Below are positions 41,701-48,159 of a stretch of DNA of 64,000 bases, piece after piece. Source of the stretch: Piliocolobus tephrosceles (lineage: Eukaryota > Chordata > Mammalia > Primates > Cercopithecidae); the NCBI RefSeq assembly GCF_002776525.5, contig NC_045434.1, positions 195,730,678 to 195,794,677 on the forward strand. The letters are read 5' to 3'. The stretch's first letter is position 1. Every line of letters starts with the position of its first letter. Below the pieces are notes generated by a model that saw nothing but the letters and a program-made list of their open reading frames with translations, ran no database searches and was not told the DNA's origin. The translations under genes and the position numbers were made by a program.

Positions 41701-44270
41701 AGGTGAGTTTTTCTTCTGAAGAGACAGAGCTGCTGAAAAGACAGCGGTTTCCAACACTTACCTTCTCTGCCATCCCCTCTTCTCCTCCAATGAAAAAGTC
41801 TGTTTTGCGTCGAAGGAAGCTGAAGAAGGTGTTCACAAGCTGAAAGATGCGGATAAGATTTAAGGGTGTGGACCTGCCATTTGGGAGCCCTTCAAGTGCA
41901 CACAAGTCAACTTCTTTTGTCTAGGAGGCAACTTGGGACTTGACTGTTTTTCCTCTGAGCCTCCCAACTGAGGAGACATCTCCCTAGCAGGTTCTCTTAG
42001 TTACTTCCACCATGAAGCAGATTTCTCATATCCTGTGTGAGTGTGCGCATTTCATTTTCCTTGTGATGCCTGAAGCAGCCTAAGTGTATGGAACACTCCT
42101 CTGCATCCAGGGCATGAAAAGCCCAGGCCCAGCTTTCCTCTCTAGAAAGTAAAAACCCCATCAAGACACTGGCTCACACCTGTAATCTCAGCACTTCAGG
42201 AAGCTCAGGTGGGTGGATCACTTGAGGTCAGGAGTTCAAGACCAGCTTGAACAACAGGGTGAAACCCCGTCTCTACTAAAAACACAAAAATTAGCCGGGT
42301 GCAGTGGTGGGCAACTGTAATCCCAGCTACTTGGGAGGCTGAGGCAGGAGAATCGCTTGAACCCGGGAAGCAGAGGTTGCAGTGAGCCAAGATTGTGCCA
42401 CTGCACTCCAGCCTGGGTGACAGAGTGAGACTGTCTAAAAAAAAAGACACTGGCTAAGTTACTGGGTCAAAGCAAGATGGAGGAGAGCAAATGAAGCACT
42501 TCAAAGGAGGATAAGATGGATTAACTCTGGCTGGAGTACAAGTGTAGCCAAGGGTTTGAGTATCTGACGGACATATATTACCTTTTGACTTTGCAGAAAT
42601 TTCTTAGCTCTGTACAACAGGAATAAGATGCAGTACCCATTTCTAGGGACCTGGTGAGGATCATGAGGTCATGGAGTTGAGGCCTTCAGCCATGTATGGC
42701 ACAGAGCAAGAGACCCACTGGCAGAGGGTAAACACCTTACAAATAGGAACCATGAACCATGGCTTAGTCTGTCTGCCACCTGCAATGCTGGGCACCAGAT
42801 ATGGCTAAAGGTACATGCTCAGTAAAATTCTTGCTGAATGAAACAATCTAGTGGTGACCTAAAGTCAGCACACTCAAACCCTTTATTTGCCCAAGAGTGG
42901 GTCTAAATCTGATGTAATCTGACGCTGGAACATATCTCAGTGATTTCCATTCTTGCTTCTAGACACTTTTTCAGTTTGTTCAAAAATGAACTCACTCCCA
43001 AATCCAGTTTTGTGTTAACAGTTTAGAGGAATGGAGACAGGAAGGCTTTTCACACTTCCAAATTAGAAGCACTCTCCCCACCACAAAGGGCTTAGAAGTC
43101 CTTGGTCACCAGACACCTAAGTTACATAGGAATAGAAAGTTCAATGGAAACCTAACTCCAGTGAGACACAATCAGCCATGGACTCTGGGAAGCACACTGA
43201 CCTGTCTAGGTGAGGACCACGTTGCATGATCTAGGCAAATCCCTGCCACTTTTCTGGCTCTGAGAATGGGAGTTCTGATCCTGACAGACTTTTCTACCTC
43301 TAACTTTGTGTTTGTTCCAAAAAAACCAACTCCAGAATCTGTAACAGTTGGCCCTTATTATTCATACACTATGTGTTACTGTGTCTGTCACTGAGCACGA
43401 ATTATCCCTTTGAAATGCTCTTTGTAAGCTCTATCAGGGCGAGGACAGGTTTTTGTATCCCCAGTCGCGTTGAGTGTGGGACACACATTGATCACACGAC
43501 AAATACCTGTTGAATGAAAAAGCCTTATTACTGAGAACTTACGGTACTTCACTATTCTCGGGAAACCGGCATTCGGAGCTGTCTCACAGACAAGGAAACT
43601 CAGGCTTGGAGAGATGTAAAGGTTCCAAGTTGGTAGGTGGTGGAAACTAATAGTGAACACAGGCCTCCTCTCCTATTCCCCCATTCAAGGCCTAACAAGA
43701 CCACGTGCTAACATCACCACACACATTCGACGGCTCGCCCCAAGCTTTGGTGGATCCAAATCACTATATTTGGGACGGTTCTTACTAAGGGATGCTCCTC
43801 GGAAGACGCCATCAAAGTGGAAACGGGGTTGGGGTATATGTGAAACTAAAAGGGGATCCTAAGCTCAGGGACGCGATAATTGCTACTACCGAGGGGCGCC
43901 GGGGGCCCGGGACTGATGCGAACCGGGTGAGACCGCCAGCGGGTGGCCAGGCCGGAAGCTGGGCGCGGTGAGAATATGGGGGCATCCCAGAAGCCCGCGA
44001 GCCCCAGGGGTGGGTCTCAGCCCTCGAAGGCAGAGAAGGGCGAAAGGAGCTTGGCCAGGGTCGCCGCATGGGCCGACGCCGCGCTGACCGTTACCTCCTG
44101 CACGCCGCCCTCGTGCTGCTGAGCCATGGCCAGCAACATGCCGTCGAACCGCTCCTCCTCCTGCTCTCCGCCCATCGCGCCGGCTCCGATCCACGTCCCG
44201 AGCTCTGCACTCTAGTCCCGCGCTCTTTATGCTCCTTCGGGTCGCGGAGGGCCCAGCGACTCTAGTCGTC
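17835..44270 (-). CDS. NUDC: NUDC, nuclear distribution C, dynein-complex regulator (whole gene)
   Basis: NUDC is a cytosolic co-chaperone of the NudC family. It works with HSP90, LIS1 and dynein in mitosis, cytokinesis and neuronal migration. Nine coding exons on the minus strand (44175-44095, 41839-41762, 23392-23189, 23097-23032, 22194-22075, 21980-21786, 18841-18758, 18663-18545, 18104-18053) join in frame to 332 residues, one more than human as I recall it (an extra Glu in the acidic tract). In order: the NudC N-terminal helix region (about 10-60), a charged coiled coil with a basic KTRREKRARQ stretch (about 65-135), an acidic tract (144-155), the p23-like CS domain (about 168-260) and a helical tail. 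All introns are GT-AG. The promoter is CpG rich. Two CS-domain residues differ unusually (see findings). Confidence 0.97.
17853..17858 (-). terminator. NUDC: Likely NUDC poly(A) signal (ATTAAA)
   Basis: ATTAAA on the minus strand, about 195 bases after the stop. The 3' UTR is low-copy sequence at about 17835-18052. Confidence 0.65.
18053..18104 (-). CDS. NUDC: NUDC exon 9 coding part (C-terminus)
   Basis: Completes the split Lys codon, encodes the FMDQHPEMDFSKAKFN end and stops with TAG at 18055-18053. Confidence 0.96.
18105..18544 (-). other. NUDC: NUDC intron 8
   Basis: 440 bases of low-copy intron with no repeat or RNA gene recognised. Confidence 0.7.
18545..18663 (-). CDS. NUDC: NUDC exon 8 (residues 277-315 plus two bases)
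   Basis: 119 bases encoding LSDLDSETRSMVEKMMYDQR and the following Lys/Glu-rich helix. Ends inside a Lys codon. Confidence 0.95.
18758..18841 (-). CDS. NUDC: NUDC exon 7 (residues 249-276)
   Basis: 28 codons with the INKMEWWSRL end of the CS domain. Donor 'gtgagc', acceptor 'cttcacag'. Confidence 0.95.
18842..19171 (-). other. NUDC: NUDC intron 6, repeat-free part
   Basis: About 330 bases of low-copy intron sequence. Confidence 0.6.
19172..19470 (-). mobile_element. Alu
   Basis: Full antisense Alu with some small changes, joined directly to the next one. Confidence 0.87.
19471..19719 (-). mobile_element. Alu, 5'-clipped
   Basis: Starts inside the left arm ('gtgcagtggtgcagtctc') with no T-run, so it is probably the product of Alu-Alu recombination with the preceding copy. 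Confidence 0.82.
19742..20030 (+). mobile_element. AluJ-like
   Basis: Old full-length copy with deletions in the right arm. Confidence 0.82.
20044..20328 (+). mobile_element. AluY-like, 3'-truncated
   Basis: Long internal A-run (about 22 A) in the linker. Ends at 'cagcctgggcca' without a poly(A) tail. Confidence 0.82.
20329..20651. mobile_element. L2 LINE 3' end with low-copy flank
   Basis: 'cagtaccaggcacagagtagg' and 'tatttgatgaactgaa' at about 20570-20615 match the L2 3' terminus. The upstream part of the stretch is low copy. Confidence 0.65.
20668..20970 (+). mobile_element. AluY, Old World monkey type
   Basis: Near-consensus with a perfect 16-base target duplication 'agaacctaagactttc' at 20652-20667 and 20971-20986. 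Confidence 0.95.
21045..21640 (+). mobile_element. AluJ-like split near its 3' end
   Basis: Old Alu at 21045-21310, its tail resuming at 21612 after a younger Alu. Confidence 0.82.
21311..21611 (-). mobile_element. AluY, Old World monkey type
   Basis: Near-consensus antisense copy inserted into the end of the AluJ. 'gagaccttgtcttt' is duplicated at 21298-21311 and 21613-21626. Forms an inverted pair with its host. Confidence 0.93.
21786..21980 (-). CDS. NUDC: NUDC exon 6, CS domain core (residues 184-248)
   Basis: 65 codons with the beta-strand core of the p23-like fold. His189 and Trp209 replace residues that are Cys and Arg in human. Confidence 0.95.
22075..22194 (-). CDS. NUDC: NUDC exon 5 (residues 144-183)
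   Basis: 40 codons. Starts with an acidic run and then enters the CS domain (PNYRWSQTLSELD). It has one more Glu codon than the human form I know, in a GAG/GAA run prone to slippage. Confidence 0.94.
22195..22540 (-). other. NUDC: NUDC intron 4, low-copy part
   Basis: About 345 bases with no repeat recognised. Confidence 0.55.
22541..22841 (-). mobile_element. AluS-like
   Basis: Full-length antisense copy in NUDC intron 4, in the gene's sense direction. Confidence 0.9.
23032..23097 (-). CDS. NUDC: NUDC exon 4 (residues 122-143)
   Basis: 22 codons, from KKDAENHEAQ to SPGKQ. The preceding intron is only 91 bases. Confidence 0.95.
23189..23392 (-). CDS. NUDC: NUDC exon 3 (residues 54-121)
   Basis: 68 codons, highly charged (Lys, Arg, Glu), the main part of the coiled coil. 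Acceptor 'ctctccag', donor 'gtgaag'. Confidence 0.96.
23470..23610. mobile_element. MIR fragment
   Basis: 'aacctcagtttcctcatctg' then 'aaaatgaggaaaatac' and 'tcatagggttgtaatgag', a classic MIR 3' half. Confidence 0.78.
23622..24147 (+). mobile_element. Compound Alu insertion
   Basis: A full Alu (23623-23922) followed by a second Alu lacking most of its left arm (23926-24147). 'aaaagtgac' at both outer ends suggests one target site for the pair. Confidence 0.82.
24352..24651 (-). mobile_element. AluS-like
   Basis: Full antisense copy with target duplication 'agccagggagctttctt' on both sides. Confidence 0.92.
24652..24982. other. NUDC: NUDC intron 2, low-copy stretch
   Basis: About 330 bases with no gene or clear repeat, apart from the Alu target duplication at its start. 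Confidence 0.55.
24999..25288 (+). mobile_element. AluY, Old World monkey type
   Basis: Near-consensus, target duplication 'agaaacgctaaatctt' at 24983-24998 and 25289-25304. Confidence 0.95.
25482..25763 (-). mobile_element. AluJ-like
   Basis: Old, with a local duplication of 'gggctaaggt' in the left arm. Confidence 0.82.
25790..26081 (+). mobile_element. AluS-like
   Basis: Full length with a small right-arm deletion and an (AAAT)n tail. 'aaagcagtcttgg' and 'aaagcaatcttgg' flank it. Confidence 0.88.
26095..27125. other. NUDC: NUDC intron 2, low-copy island with L2 remnant
   Basis: About 1 kb without Alu. 26100-26200 ('ttgcctggaatgtc', 'tccatgaccagtcaagtgtc') resembles an antisense L2 3' region. 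There is a short CA-rich patch at 26255-26275. The rest shows nothing I can name. Confidence 0.5.
27126..27453 (+). mobile_element. AluJ/S-like
   Basis: Full length with a long A/T-rich tail. Confidence 0.85.
27499..27812 (+). mobile_element. AluJ-like
   Basis: Old full-length copy with an inserted partial repeat before 'gccgagattgcg'. Confidence 0.83.
27838..28151 (-). mobile_element. AluY, Old World monkey type
   Basis: Near-consensus antisense copy with target duplication 'ggggtttggagtttct' at 27822-27837 and 28152-28167. Contains a 15-base internal duplication ('agctgggactaca' twice). Confidence 0.94.
28168..28769. repeat. Probable old interspersed repeat, family unassigned
   Basis: 'ttataataaaccagtaac..ttcctgagttctg' and 'attgtaggacacccagttgg' are phrases I associate with a dispersed mammalian repeat. 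I cannot name the family with confidence. No coding potential seen. Confidence 0.4.
28770..29062 (+). mobile_element. Alu
   Basis: AluS-like with small left-arm irregularities, landed within the A-linker of the Alu that continues after it. Confidence 0.83.
29070..29245 (+). mobile_element. Alu right arm
   Basis: Right half only, with an A-rich tail. Confidence 0.82.
29246..29372 (-). mobile_element. Alu-like monomer fragment
   Basis: Antisense right part only, abutting the previous tail. An inverted pair without spacer. Confidence 0.75.
29717..30012 (+). mobile_element. AluS-like in MaLR LTR
   Basis: Full length. Confidence 0.88.
30016..30355 (+). mobile_element. AluY, Old World monkey type, in MaLR LTR
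   Basis: Near-consensus with a (AAAT)n/(AAATAC)n tail. Has 'gatccggccactgc'. Confidence 0.93.
30424..30558 (+). mobile_element. Remnant of MaLR internal sequence
   Basis: About 135 bases matching the extreme 3' end of THE1/MST internal sequence ('gacatgagatttggg' and the purine-rich tract) directly before the second LTR. The rest of the internal region is missing. Confidence 0.8.
30559..31208 (+). mobile_element. MST/THE1-type LTR, nearly complete, with an Alu inside
   Basis: Starts 'tgatacagtttggctctg' and ends 'cggactaataca'. An antisense Alu interrupts it at about 30845-31144. Confidence 0.9.
30845..31144 (-). mobile_element. Alu in MaLR LTR
   Basis: Full antisense copy. The LTR resumes at 'taaacctcttttc'. 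Confidence 0.88.
31295..31597 (+). mobile_element. AluS-like in L1M
   Basis: Full length with an (AAAAC)n tail. Confidence 0.88.
31768..32038 (+). mobile_element. Alu in L1M, right-arm deletion
   Basis: Full ends, but the segment before 'tacagtgagccgag' is missing. Confidence 0.85.
32524..32817 (+). mobile_element. AluS-like, nested
   Basis: Full length. Confidence 0.87.
32819..33120 (+). mobile_element. AluY, Old World monkey type, nested
   Basis: Near-consensus with 'actagccaggcgagg'. Poly(A) about 21. Confidence 0.92.
33290..33888 (+). mobile_element. Alu split by an antisense Alu
   Basis: Pieces 33290-33484 and 33778-33888. 'aggaaaaatct' and 'aggagaaatct' mark the insertion. Confidence 0.84.
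33485..33777 (-). mobile_element. Alu, nested antisense
   Basis: Full antisense copy inside a sense Alu. Confidence 0.88.
33889..34180 (+). mobile_element. AluY, Old World monkey type
   Basis: Near-consensus, 'gatccggccactgc'. A few bases are missing after 'gaggcagga'. Confidence 0.92.
34181..34373 (+). mobile_element. Alu right arm
   Basis: Right half with an A/C-rich tail, probably the remainder of the host Alu of the preceding copy. Confidence 0.8.
34414..34703 (-). mobile_element. AluS-like
   Basis: Full antisense copy. Confidence 0.88.
34707..34963 (-). mobile_element. AluJ-like
   Basis: Old, 3'-clipped antisense copy. Confidence 0.82.
34982..35282 (+). mobile_element. AluJ/S-like
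   Basis: Full length with an A/C-rich tail. Inverted relative to the preceding Alus. Confidence 0.84.
35392..35703 (-). mobile_element. AluS-like with (TTG)n tail
   Basis: Full antisense copy. Target duplication 'acagttatgtttt' at about 35379-35391 and 35704-35716. The tail is a pure GTT microsatellite. Confidence 0.92.
35803..36268 (-). mobile_element. MER2-type DNA transposon, split by an Alu monomer
   Basis: The ends 'gcagtcccaccgtaccc' and 'gatccactgta' are degenerate inverted repeats. The interior ('tatataaaatggcattttatttgc', 'catctctagattacc', 'gtggttggttaaactcatgg') matches MER2, a Tigger-related non-autonomous element, in reverse. Confidence 0.82.
36015..36151 (-). mobile_element. 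Alu monomer (FLAM-like) in MER2
   Basis: A single antisense arm, about 135 bases. Confidence 0.75.
36269..36734 (-). mobile_element. L1M-type LINE 3' region, antisense
   Basis: Same L1 3' segment as at 9996-11290, in reverse ('ccaccttttggctattgtgaat', 'cattcccaccaacagtgtac'). Confidence 0.85.
36735..36905 (-). mobile_element. AluJ-like, truncated
   Basis: Left half of an old antisense Alu. Confidence 0.78.
36906..37189. other. AT-rich stretch, unassigned
   Basis: About 280 bases of NUDC intron 2 without recognised features. Confidence 0.45.
37192..37488 (-). mobile_element. AluY, Old World monkey type
   Basis: Near-consensus antisense, target duplication 'aaattttggttttct' on both sides. 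Confidence 0.94.
37491..37945. other. AT-rich stretch with one copy of a 70-base direct repeat
   Basis: Low-copy-looking NUDC intron 2 sequence. 37715-37785 recurs at 39374-39440. Confidence 0.6.
37948..38252 (-). mobile_element. AluY, Old World monkey type
   Basis: Near-consensus antisense. 'ttgtctttttt' flanks it. Confidence 0.93.
38328..38625 (+). mobile_element. AluS-like
   Basis: Full length. Confidence 0.88.
38632..38735 (+). mobile_element. Alu, internally deleted
   Basis: Short left-arm and right-arm pieces joined, about 100 bases in all. Confidence 0.7.
38736..38780. repeat. (CA)n microsatellite
   Basis: About 20 CA units forming the tail of the deleted Alu. Confidence 0.95.
38805..39030 (+). 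mobile_element. L2 LINE 3' region
   Basis: 'cttctctgagcccccaacctagg', 'actgtgagatccatgaaaac' and 'atagcacctaacacaat' follow the L2 3' end order. Confidence 0.75.
39046..39352 (+). mobile_element. AluS-like
   Basis: Nearly full length, missing the first bases. Confidence 0.86.
39374..39440. repeat. Second copy of the 70-base direct repeat
   Basis: Shares 'ccaaaagctataaaaacta' and the following bases with 37715-37785, with a few differences. Confidence 0.85.
39480..39640. mobile_element. MIR fragment
   Basis: 'ccattttacagatggaaag' and 'ctaagtaacatagctagacc' match the MIR core. Confidence 0.68.
39768..39946 (+). mobile_element. Alu, internally deleted
   Basis: The 5' end joins directly to the right arm, with about 130 bases missing. 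Confidence 0.78.
39948..40215 (+). mobile_element. AluS-like
   Basis: Small deletion at the linker. Confidence 0.86.
40387..40693 (-). mobile_element. AluY, Old World monkey type
   Basis: Near-consensus antisense, flanked by 'tctaaattt'. Confidence 0.94.
40769..41068 (+). mobile_element. AluS-like
   Basis: Right arm shortened after 'gtggcgcctgcctg'. Confidence 0.86.
41074..41377 (+). mobile_element. AluS-like
   Basis: Full length. 'aaataaaacctcct' precedes and follows it. Confidence 0.88.
41440..41600. mobile_element. MIR fragment
   Basis: 'gactggtttcaaccctggttc', 'aatttcctcaatggggatag' and 'aataaggtagatag' follow MIR order. It lies just downstream of NUDC exon 2 in gene direction. Confidence 0.65.
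41762..41839 (-). CDS. NUDC: NUDC exon 2 (residues 28-53)
   Basis: 26 whole codons, acceptor 'ctttcag' and donor 'gtaagt'. Encodes the conserved LVNTFFSFLRRKTDFF stretch of the NudC N-terminal domain. Confidence 0.96.
42165..42448 (+). mobile_element. AluS-like in NUDC intron 1
   Basis: 5'-truncated by a few bases. 'gacactggct' at both ends. Confidence 0.87.
42449..43860 (-). other. NUDC: NUDC intron 1, low-copy part with L2/MIR remnants
   Basis: About 1.4 kb. An L2 3' end is recognisable around 43410-43520 ('tttgtatccccagtcgcg', 'acaaatacctgttgaatgaa') and a MIR core around 43565-43640. No other feature seen. Confidence 0.55.
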
Positions 44271-44520
44271 CGCCTTCCGCAGTGGAGCCGGAAACACGCA
44301 CGCGCGCGGCCCCCGCAGGCCTGCCTCCTCCTCCTTTCTTCCCGCCTTCTTCCCGGTTCGCGGCCATTGACCGTGCGGCAAGCAACCCGCTTCGCCGACC
44401 ATTGGTCGACAATCTGAGCCAATCAACAAGCGCGTCCACGAGGCGGTGGGCGGAGCCGTGGGCCCGAGAGTTTGGCATAGAGTTGCTATGGTCACCCGAT
44501 GCCGTGGAGACTTCTAGAAA
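43861..44520 (-). promoter_or_regulatory. NUDC: NUDC CpG-island promoter
   Basis: The only GC- and CpG-rich block in the window, covering NUDC exon 1. It carries a CCAAT box on each strand (44401-44405 minus, 44419-44423 plus), a GC box near 44446-44453, ETS-like 'ccggaa' near 44288 and an RFX-like 'gttgctatggtcac' at 44482-44495. No TATA box. The transcription start is probably near 44230-44270. Motif function is inferred. Confidence 0.82.
44095..44175 (-). CDS. NUDC: NUDC exon 1 coding part (residues 1-27)
   Basis: ATG at 44175-44173 in a G/C-rich context. 27 codons end before donor 'gtaacg'. Confidence 0.96.
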
Positions 44521-45077
44521 GCCCTGGACTCAAATCTGGCAGAGTTGGAAGTTAAAAAGGGACAAGTTTTGCTCCTCTCCCTTGCTAGTGACCCCCCAGC
44601 TTGTAGAACAGTGAAGCTGAAAGTAGCCTTACTCATCTCTTCCAATCCTAGAAGGAACTTACCGCAGGACGGCCTCCTTCTCATCGACCTCATTTCATAC
44701 TTGACCAGGGCCAGCTTCATGGGAGTAGAAATTGCAGTCGCACAGCACCCAGGCTTAGAAAGGCTCCACGCTTGATTTAATGCGTTTCTGTTGTAGTCTT
44801 GAAATTCTTAATAATTTTGGAATAAGGAACCCCACAATTTCACTTTGCACAGGGCCCAGGAAATTATGACAGGTGCTGAAATTGACCTTCACTTCTGTTA
44901 ATGCAGGGACAGGACTCAGCCATCCAAGCTAATCCCTCCACTTTTGCAATGAATCTCATCATCTTAGTCTTTCCAGGAACTCTATCCCTGTTAATTATCC
45001 CTTTTTTTAGCTTCTGCCTCACAAATACCTTTCTTCTTCCCTTCAATTTACAAACATGCCTTAATGTCTTTTTGTTT
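44521..45077. other. Upstream flank of NUDC entering an L2-type LINE
   Basis: Low-copy sequence to about 44885. Then 'aatttacaaacatgccttaat' and its surroundings resemble the part of an L2/CR1-clade LINE that precedes the reverse-transcriptase region. Confidence 0.5.
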
Positions 45078-45372
45078 GTTTTTAAAGGTATGGGTCTTGC
45101 ATTGTCACCCAAGCTGGAGTGCAGTGGCGCCATCATGGCTCATGGTAGCCTTGAACTCCTGGACTCAAGCCATCCTCCCCACTTCAGCCTCCAGAGTAGC
45201 TGGCACTACAGGCTCACACCACCAAGTCCTGCTTTTTTTTTTTTTTTTTTTTCTTGGTAGAGATGGAGTCTGTGTTGCCCAGGCTAAGTCTCAAACTCCT
45301 GGTCTCAAGCACTCCTCCTGCCTCAGCCTCTCAAAGTGCTGGGATTACAGGTTTGAGTCACCATGTCACTGT
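45078..45372 (-). mobile_element. AluJ-like
   Basis: Old antisense copy interrupting the L2 fragment. Confidence 0.83.
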
Positions 45373-45511
45373 TTTTATATTATTATTCCATGACCCCACT
45401 TTCTTCTGCTGCTACCTCCCCAATTTTCAGCTCTCATTTGCAGCAAGCTTATTTGCTTGTTTCTTTACTCCCTCACCTTCCATCTCTCTACAGTTTATTC
45501 TAGTCTATCCA

Positions 45512-45815
45512 TTATTATTATTATTATTTTAGACAAAGTCTAGCTCTGTCGCCCAGGCTGGAGTGCGGTGACACGATCTCAGCTCACTGCAACTTCTGCC
45601 TCCCAGGTTCAAGTGATTTTCAGCCTCCCAAGTAGCTAGGCTTACAGGCACCACCACGCCCAACTAATTTTTTTTTTTTTCCTGTATTTTTAGTAGAGGG
45701 GCTTTCACCATGTTGGCCAGGCTGGTTTCAAACTCCTGACCTCAAGTGATCCACCTGCCTTGGCCTCACAACGCACTAGGATTACAGGCATGAGCCACTG
45801 TGCCTGGCATATTCT
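45512..45815 (-). mobile_element. AluS-like with (TTA)n tail
   Basis: Full antisense copy. 'attctagtctat' before and after. Confidence 0.88.
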
Positions 45816-45839
45816 AGTCTATTCTTTAAAGGCTCTGAT

Positions 45840-46110
45840 ACGGTTACAGTGCTACATATTGCCAAAGCCAATGAGTCACTGTTATCTTACTCAACTTCTC
45901 AGGTGCATTTGACACAGTTGACGCCTTCTTCTTTCCTTTTTTCCTTTAGGTTTCTCTTGTGGTTGGAATTGTGTGTTCCCCACTTTAGACTAGAGACTTC
46001 GCCCTTTAGAGACTCCTGTGTCTTCTCCCTCAGACTGAGGGCTCCTGGGCAGGTTGTGTCTCCCCCTTCAGACTGAGGGCAGGGCCTGGGCCAAGGGCAG
46101 CTGATGGACC
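45840..46110 (+). mobile_element. L2/CR1-clade LINE reverse-transcriptase fragment
   Basis: Translation around 45880-45930 gives a relic of the LDLSAAFDTVDH motif found in CR1/L2 reverse transcriptases (here about 'GAFDTVD'). Heavily decayed. The downstream part has two copies of 'cagactgagggc'. Confidence 0.65.
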
Positions 46111-46352
46111 GTTTCCCTCACCGAGACTTTCCACCTCTCTGAGCAAATGGTCCCAGTCAGGCTCTGGGCTGTAGACAGCCCAGACAAGGCCTTTCCTCAA
46201 CCTGCAGGGACTCCAGGACTGACACCCTGGCCTTCAGGCCACACACAGGGCTCAGAAACCACAGTTCCCCACGGTGCAAAAAACTCGAGACTTAAAACCC
46301 AGGGACCTGACACTGATTTATTGGGATAGGAAAACAAAAAGAACCCAGGGAC
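46111..46352. other. Low-copy stretch
   Basis: About 240 bases, no feature recognised. Confidence 0.45.
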
Positions 46353-46511
46353 CTAGCTTCCAGCCCAGCAGAAGGGTCTCCTCTCTTCTCTGGGTCTCTT
46401 CTTCCTCAACTTCCTCTTCCAGAAAATGATGATGATAGCAACAGCAATCAAAATGACAAGTGCCATCCCATATGGAGCACTTGCTGTGTGCCAGGCATTT
46501 TGTGTCCTCAT
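46353..46511 (-). CDS. Small ORF, 52 codons, with a membrane-anchor-like segment (speculative)
   Basis: ATG at 46511, TAG at 46355-46353. The peptide has about 15 residues of polar lead, a 14-residue hydrophobic run (ALVILIAVAIIIIF), then a strongly basic stretch (KRKLRKKR). This is the layout of a single-pass membrane anchor with a cytosolic positive tail. I do not recognise it. The first third overlaps a MIR and the isoleucine run comes from an ATC repeat, so chance is the leading explanation. It lies about 2 kb upstream of NUDC on the same strand. Confidence 0.15.
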   Translation of the reverse strand: MRTQNAWHTASAPYGMALVILIAVAIIIIFWKRKLRKKRPREERRPFCWAGS

Positions 46512-46570
46512 ACAGACATTATTTGAACCTCACAAACACCACCTAGGAAGGGCACTAGCAGAGGCAGATT
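46470..46570. mobile_element. MIR fragment
   Basis: 'gagcacttgctgtgtgccag' followed by 'cctcacaaacacc' is the MIR core. Confidence 0.75.
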
Positions 46571-46811
46571 TTCTGTGAAGCTAAGGAAGGGCCTTGAACT
46601 TGCATGGGCCCATCCTAGGCACTGGGAGCAACCCCAGCAATGTCTTCATAGCGTCAAATACATACATTTTTTTTTCTTTTAACTTGCAAAAGCAAAATTC
46701 TAAAACTGCAATTGGTTAAGACTCCCATCTCTTCCCACTCTATCCCACTTTCCCTTGAATCAGGTGATATCAGAGATACCATGAGGATTTGGTGATCCAG
46801 CTAAGAGGAAG

Positions 46812-47117
46812 TTTTTTTTTTTTTTTTTTTTTTTTGAGACGGAGTCTTGCTGTGTCTCCTGGGCTGGAGTGCAGTGGCCGGATCTCAGTTCACTGCAAGC
46901 TCCGCCTCCCGGGTTTTACGCCATTCTCCTGCCTCAGCCTCCGGAGTAGCTGGGACTACAGGCGCCTGCCACCTCGCCCGGCTGGTTTTTTGTATTTTTA
47001 GTAGAGACGGGCTTTCACCGTGTTTGCCAGGATGGTCTCGATCTCCTGACCTCATGATCCGCCCGTCTCGGCCTCCCAAAGTGCTGGGATTACAGGCTTG
47101 AGCCACCGCGCCCGGCC
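46812..47117 (-). mobile_element. AluY, Old World monkey type
   Basis: Near-consensus antisense, target duplication 'ctaagaggaagtt' on both sides. Confidence 0.95.
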
Positions 47118-47393
47118 TAAGAGGAAGTTGAGTTGGAGATACATTTAGTCTGGATTGATTTGATGGGATATAGTTGGGTGGCTGGCAGTCACTTTTGTGT
47201 ATAGTTAAGTCATTGTGAGCTGTCCTGGTGTGGAAAGGGTTTCCAGGAATGTTCCTACCATTTGCTGTACCTCATGAGCCTTGCTGCACAGGATCAGAAG
47301 TCTTATCCCAATATAAATGATTCCCAAGACACCTGGAAGTATGTGAGCAGTGAAAGAGAAACAAGTTTATGTGCGGAACAAGAAGGAAATCTG

Positions 47394-47652
47394 GGCCGGC
47401 TGCAGTGGCTCATGCCTGTAATCCCAACACTTAGCAAAACATAGCAACATAGCAAAACCCTGTCTCTACAAAACAATTTAAAAATTAGCGGGGCATGGCA
47501 GTGGGAGCCTATAATCCCAGCTACTCAGGAGGCTGAGGTGGGAGAATCACTTGAGCCTGGGAGGTCAAGGCTGCAGTGAGCTGTGATCACGCCACTGCGC
47601 TCCAGCCTGGGTGACAAAGCCAGACCCTGTCTCAAAAAAAAAAAAAAAAAAG
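47394..47652 (+). mobile_element. AluJ-like, internally deleted
   Basis: About 60 bases of the left arm are replaced by a short 'agcaacatagcaaa' stretch. Confidence 0.8.
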
Positions 47653-47856
47653 GTAACCGGACGTGGTGTTTCATGCCTGTAATCCCAGCACTTTAGGAGG
47701 CTGAGGCAAGTGGATCACTTGAGGCCCAGAGTTCAAGAGCAGCCTGGCCAACATGGTGAAACCCCATCTCTACTAAAAACACAAAGATTAGTTGAGCATG
47801 GTGGTGTGCGTCTGTCATCCCAGCTACATGGGAGGCTGAGGCAGAAGAGTCACTTA

Positions 47857-48157
47857 GGCCGGGTGCAGTGGCTCACGCCTGTAATCTTATCACTTTGGGA
47901 GGCTGAGGCAGGTGGATCACCTGAGGTCAGGCGTTCGAGACCAGCCTGCCTAACATGGTGAAACCCCATCTCTACTAAAAATACAAAAACTTAGCCAGGC
48001 ATGGTGGTGGGCACCTGTAATCCCAGCTACTTGGGAGGCTGAAGCAGAAGAATCTCTTGAATCTGGGAGGTGGAGGTTGTAGTGAGCTGAGATCGTGCCA
48101 TTGCACACCAGCCTCGGCAAGAAGAGCAAAACTCCATCTCAAGAAAAAAAAAAAAAA
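47857..48157 (+). mobile_element. AluS-like, nested
   Basis: Full length. Confidence 0.87.
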
Positions 48158-48159
48158 AA

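Noticed and set aside
44282..44614. 110-codon plus-strand frame at the NUDC promoter
   Set aside because: CpG islands give long chance frames. No known protein similarity noticed and it overlaps the NUDC 5' UTR antisense.
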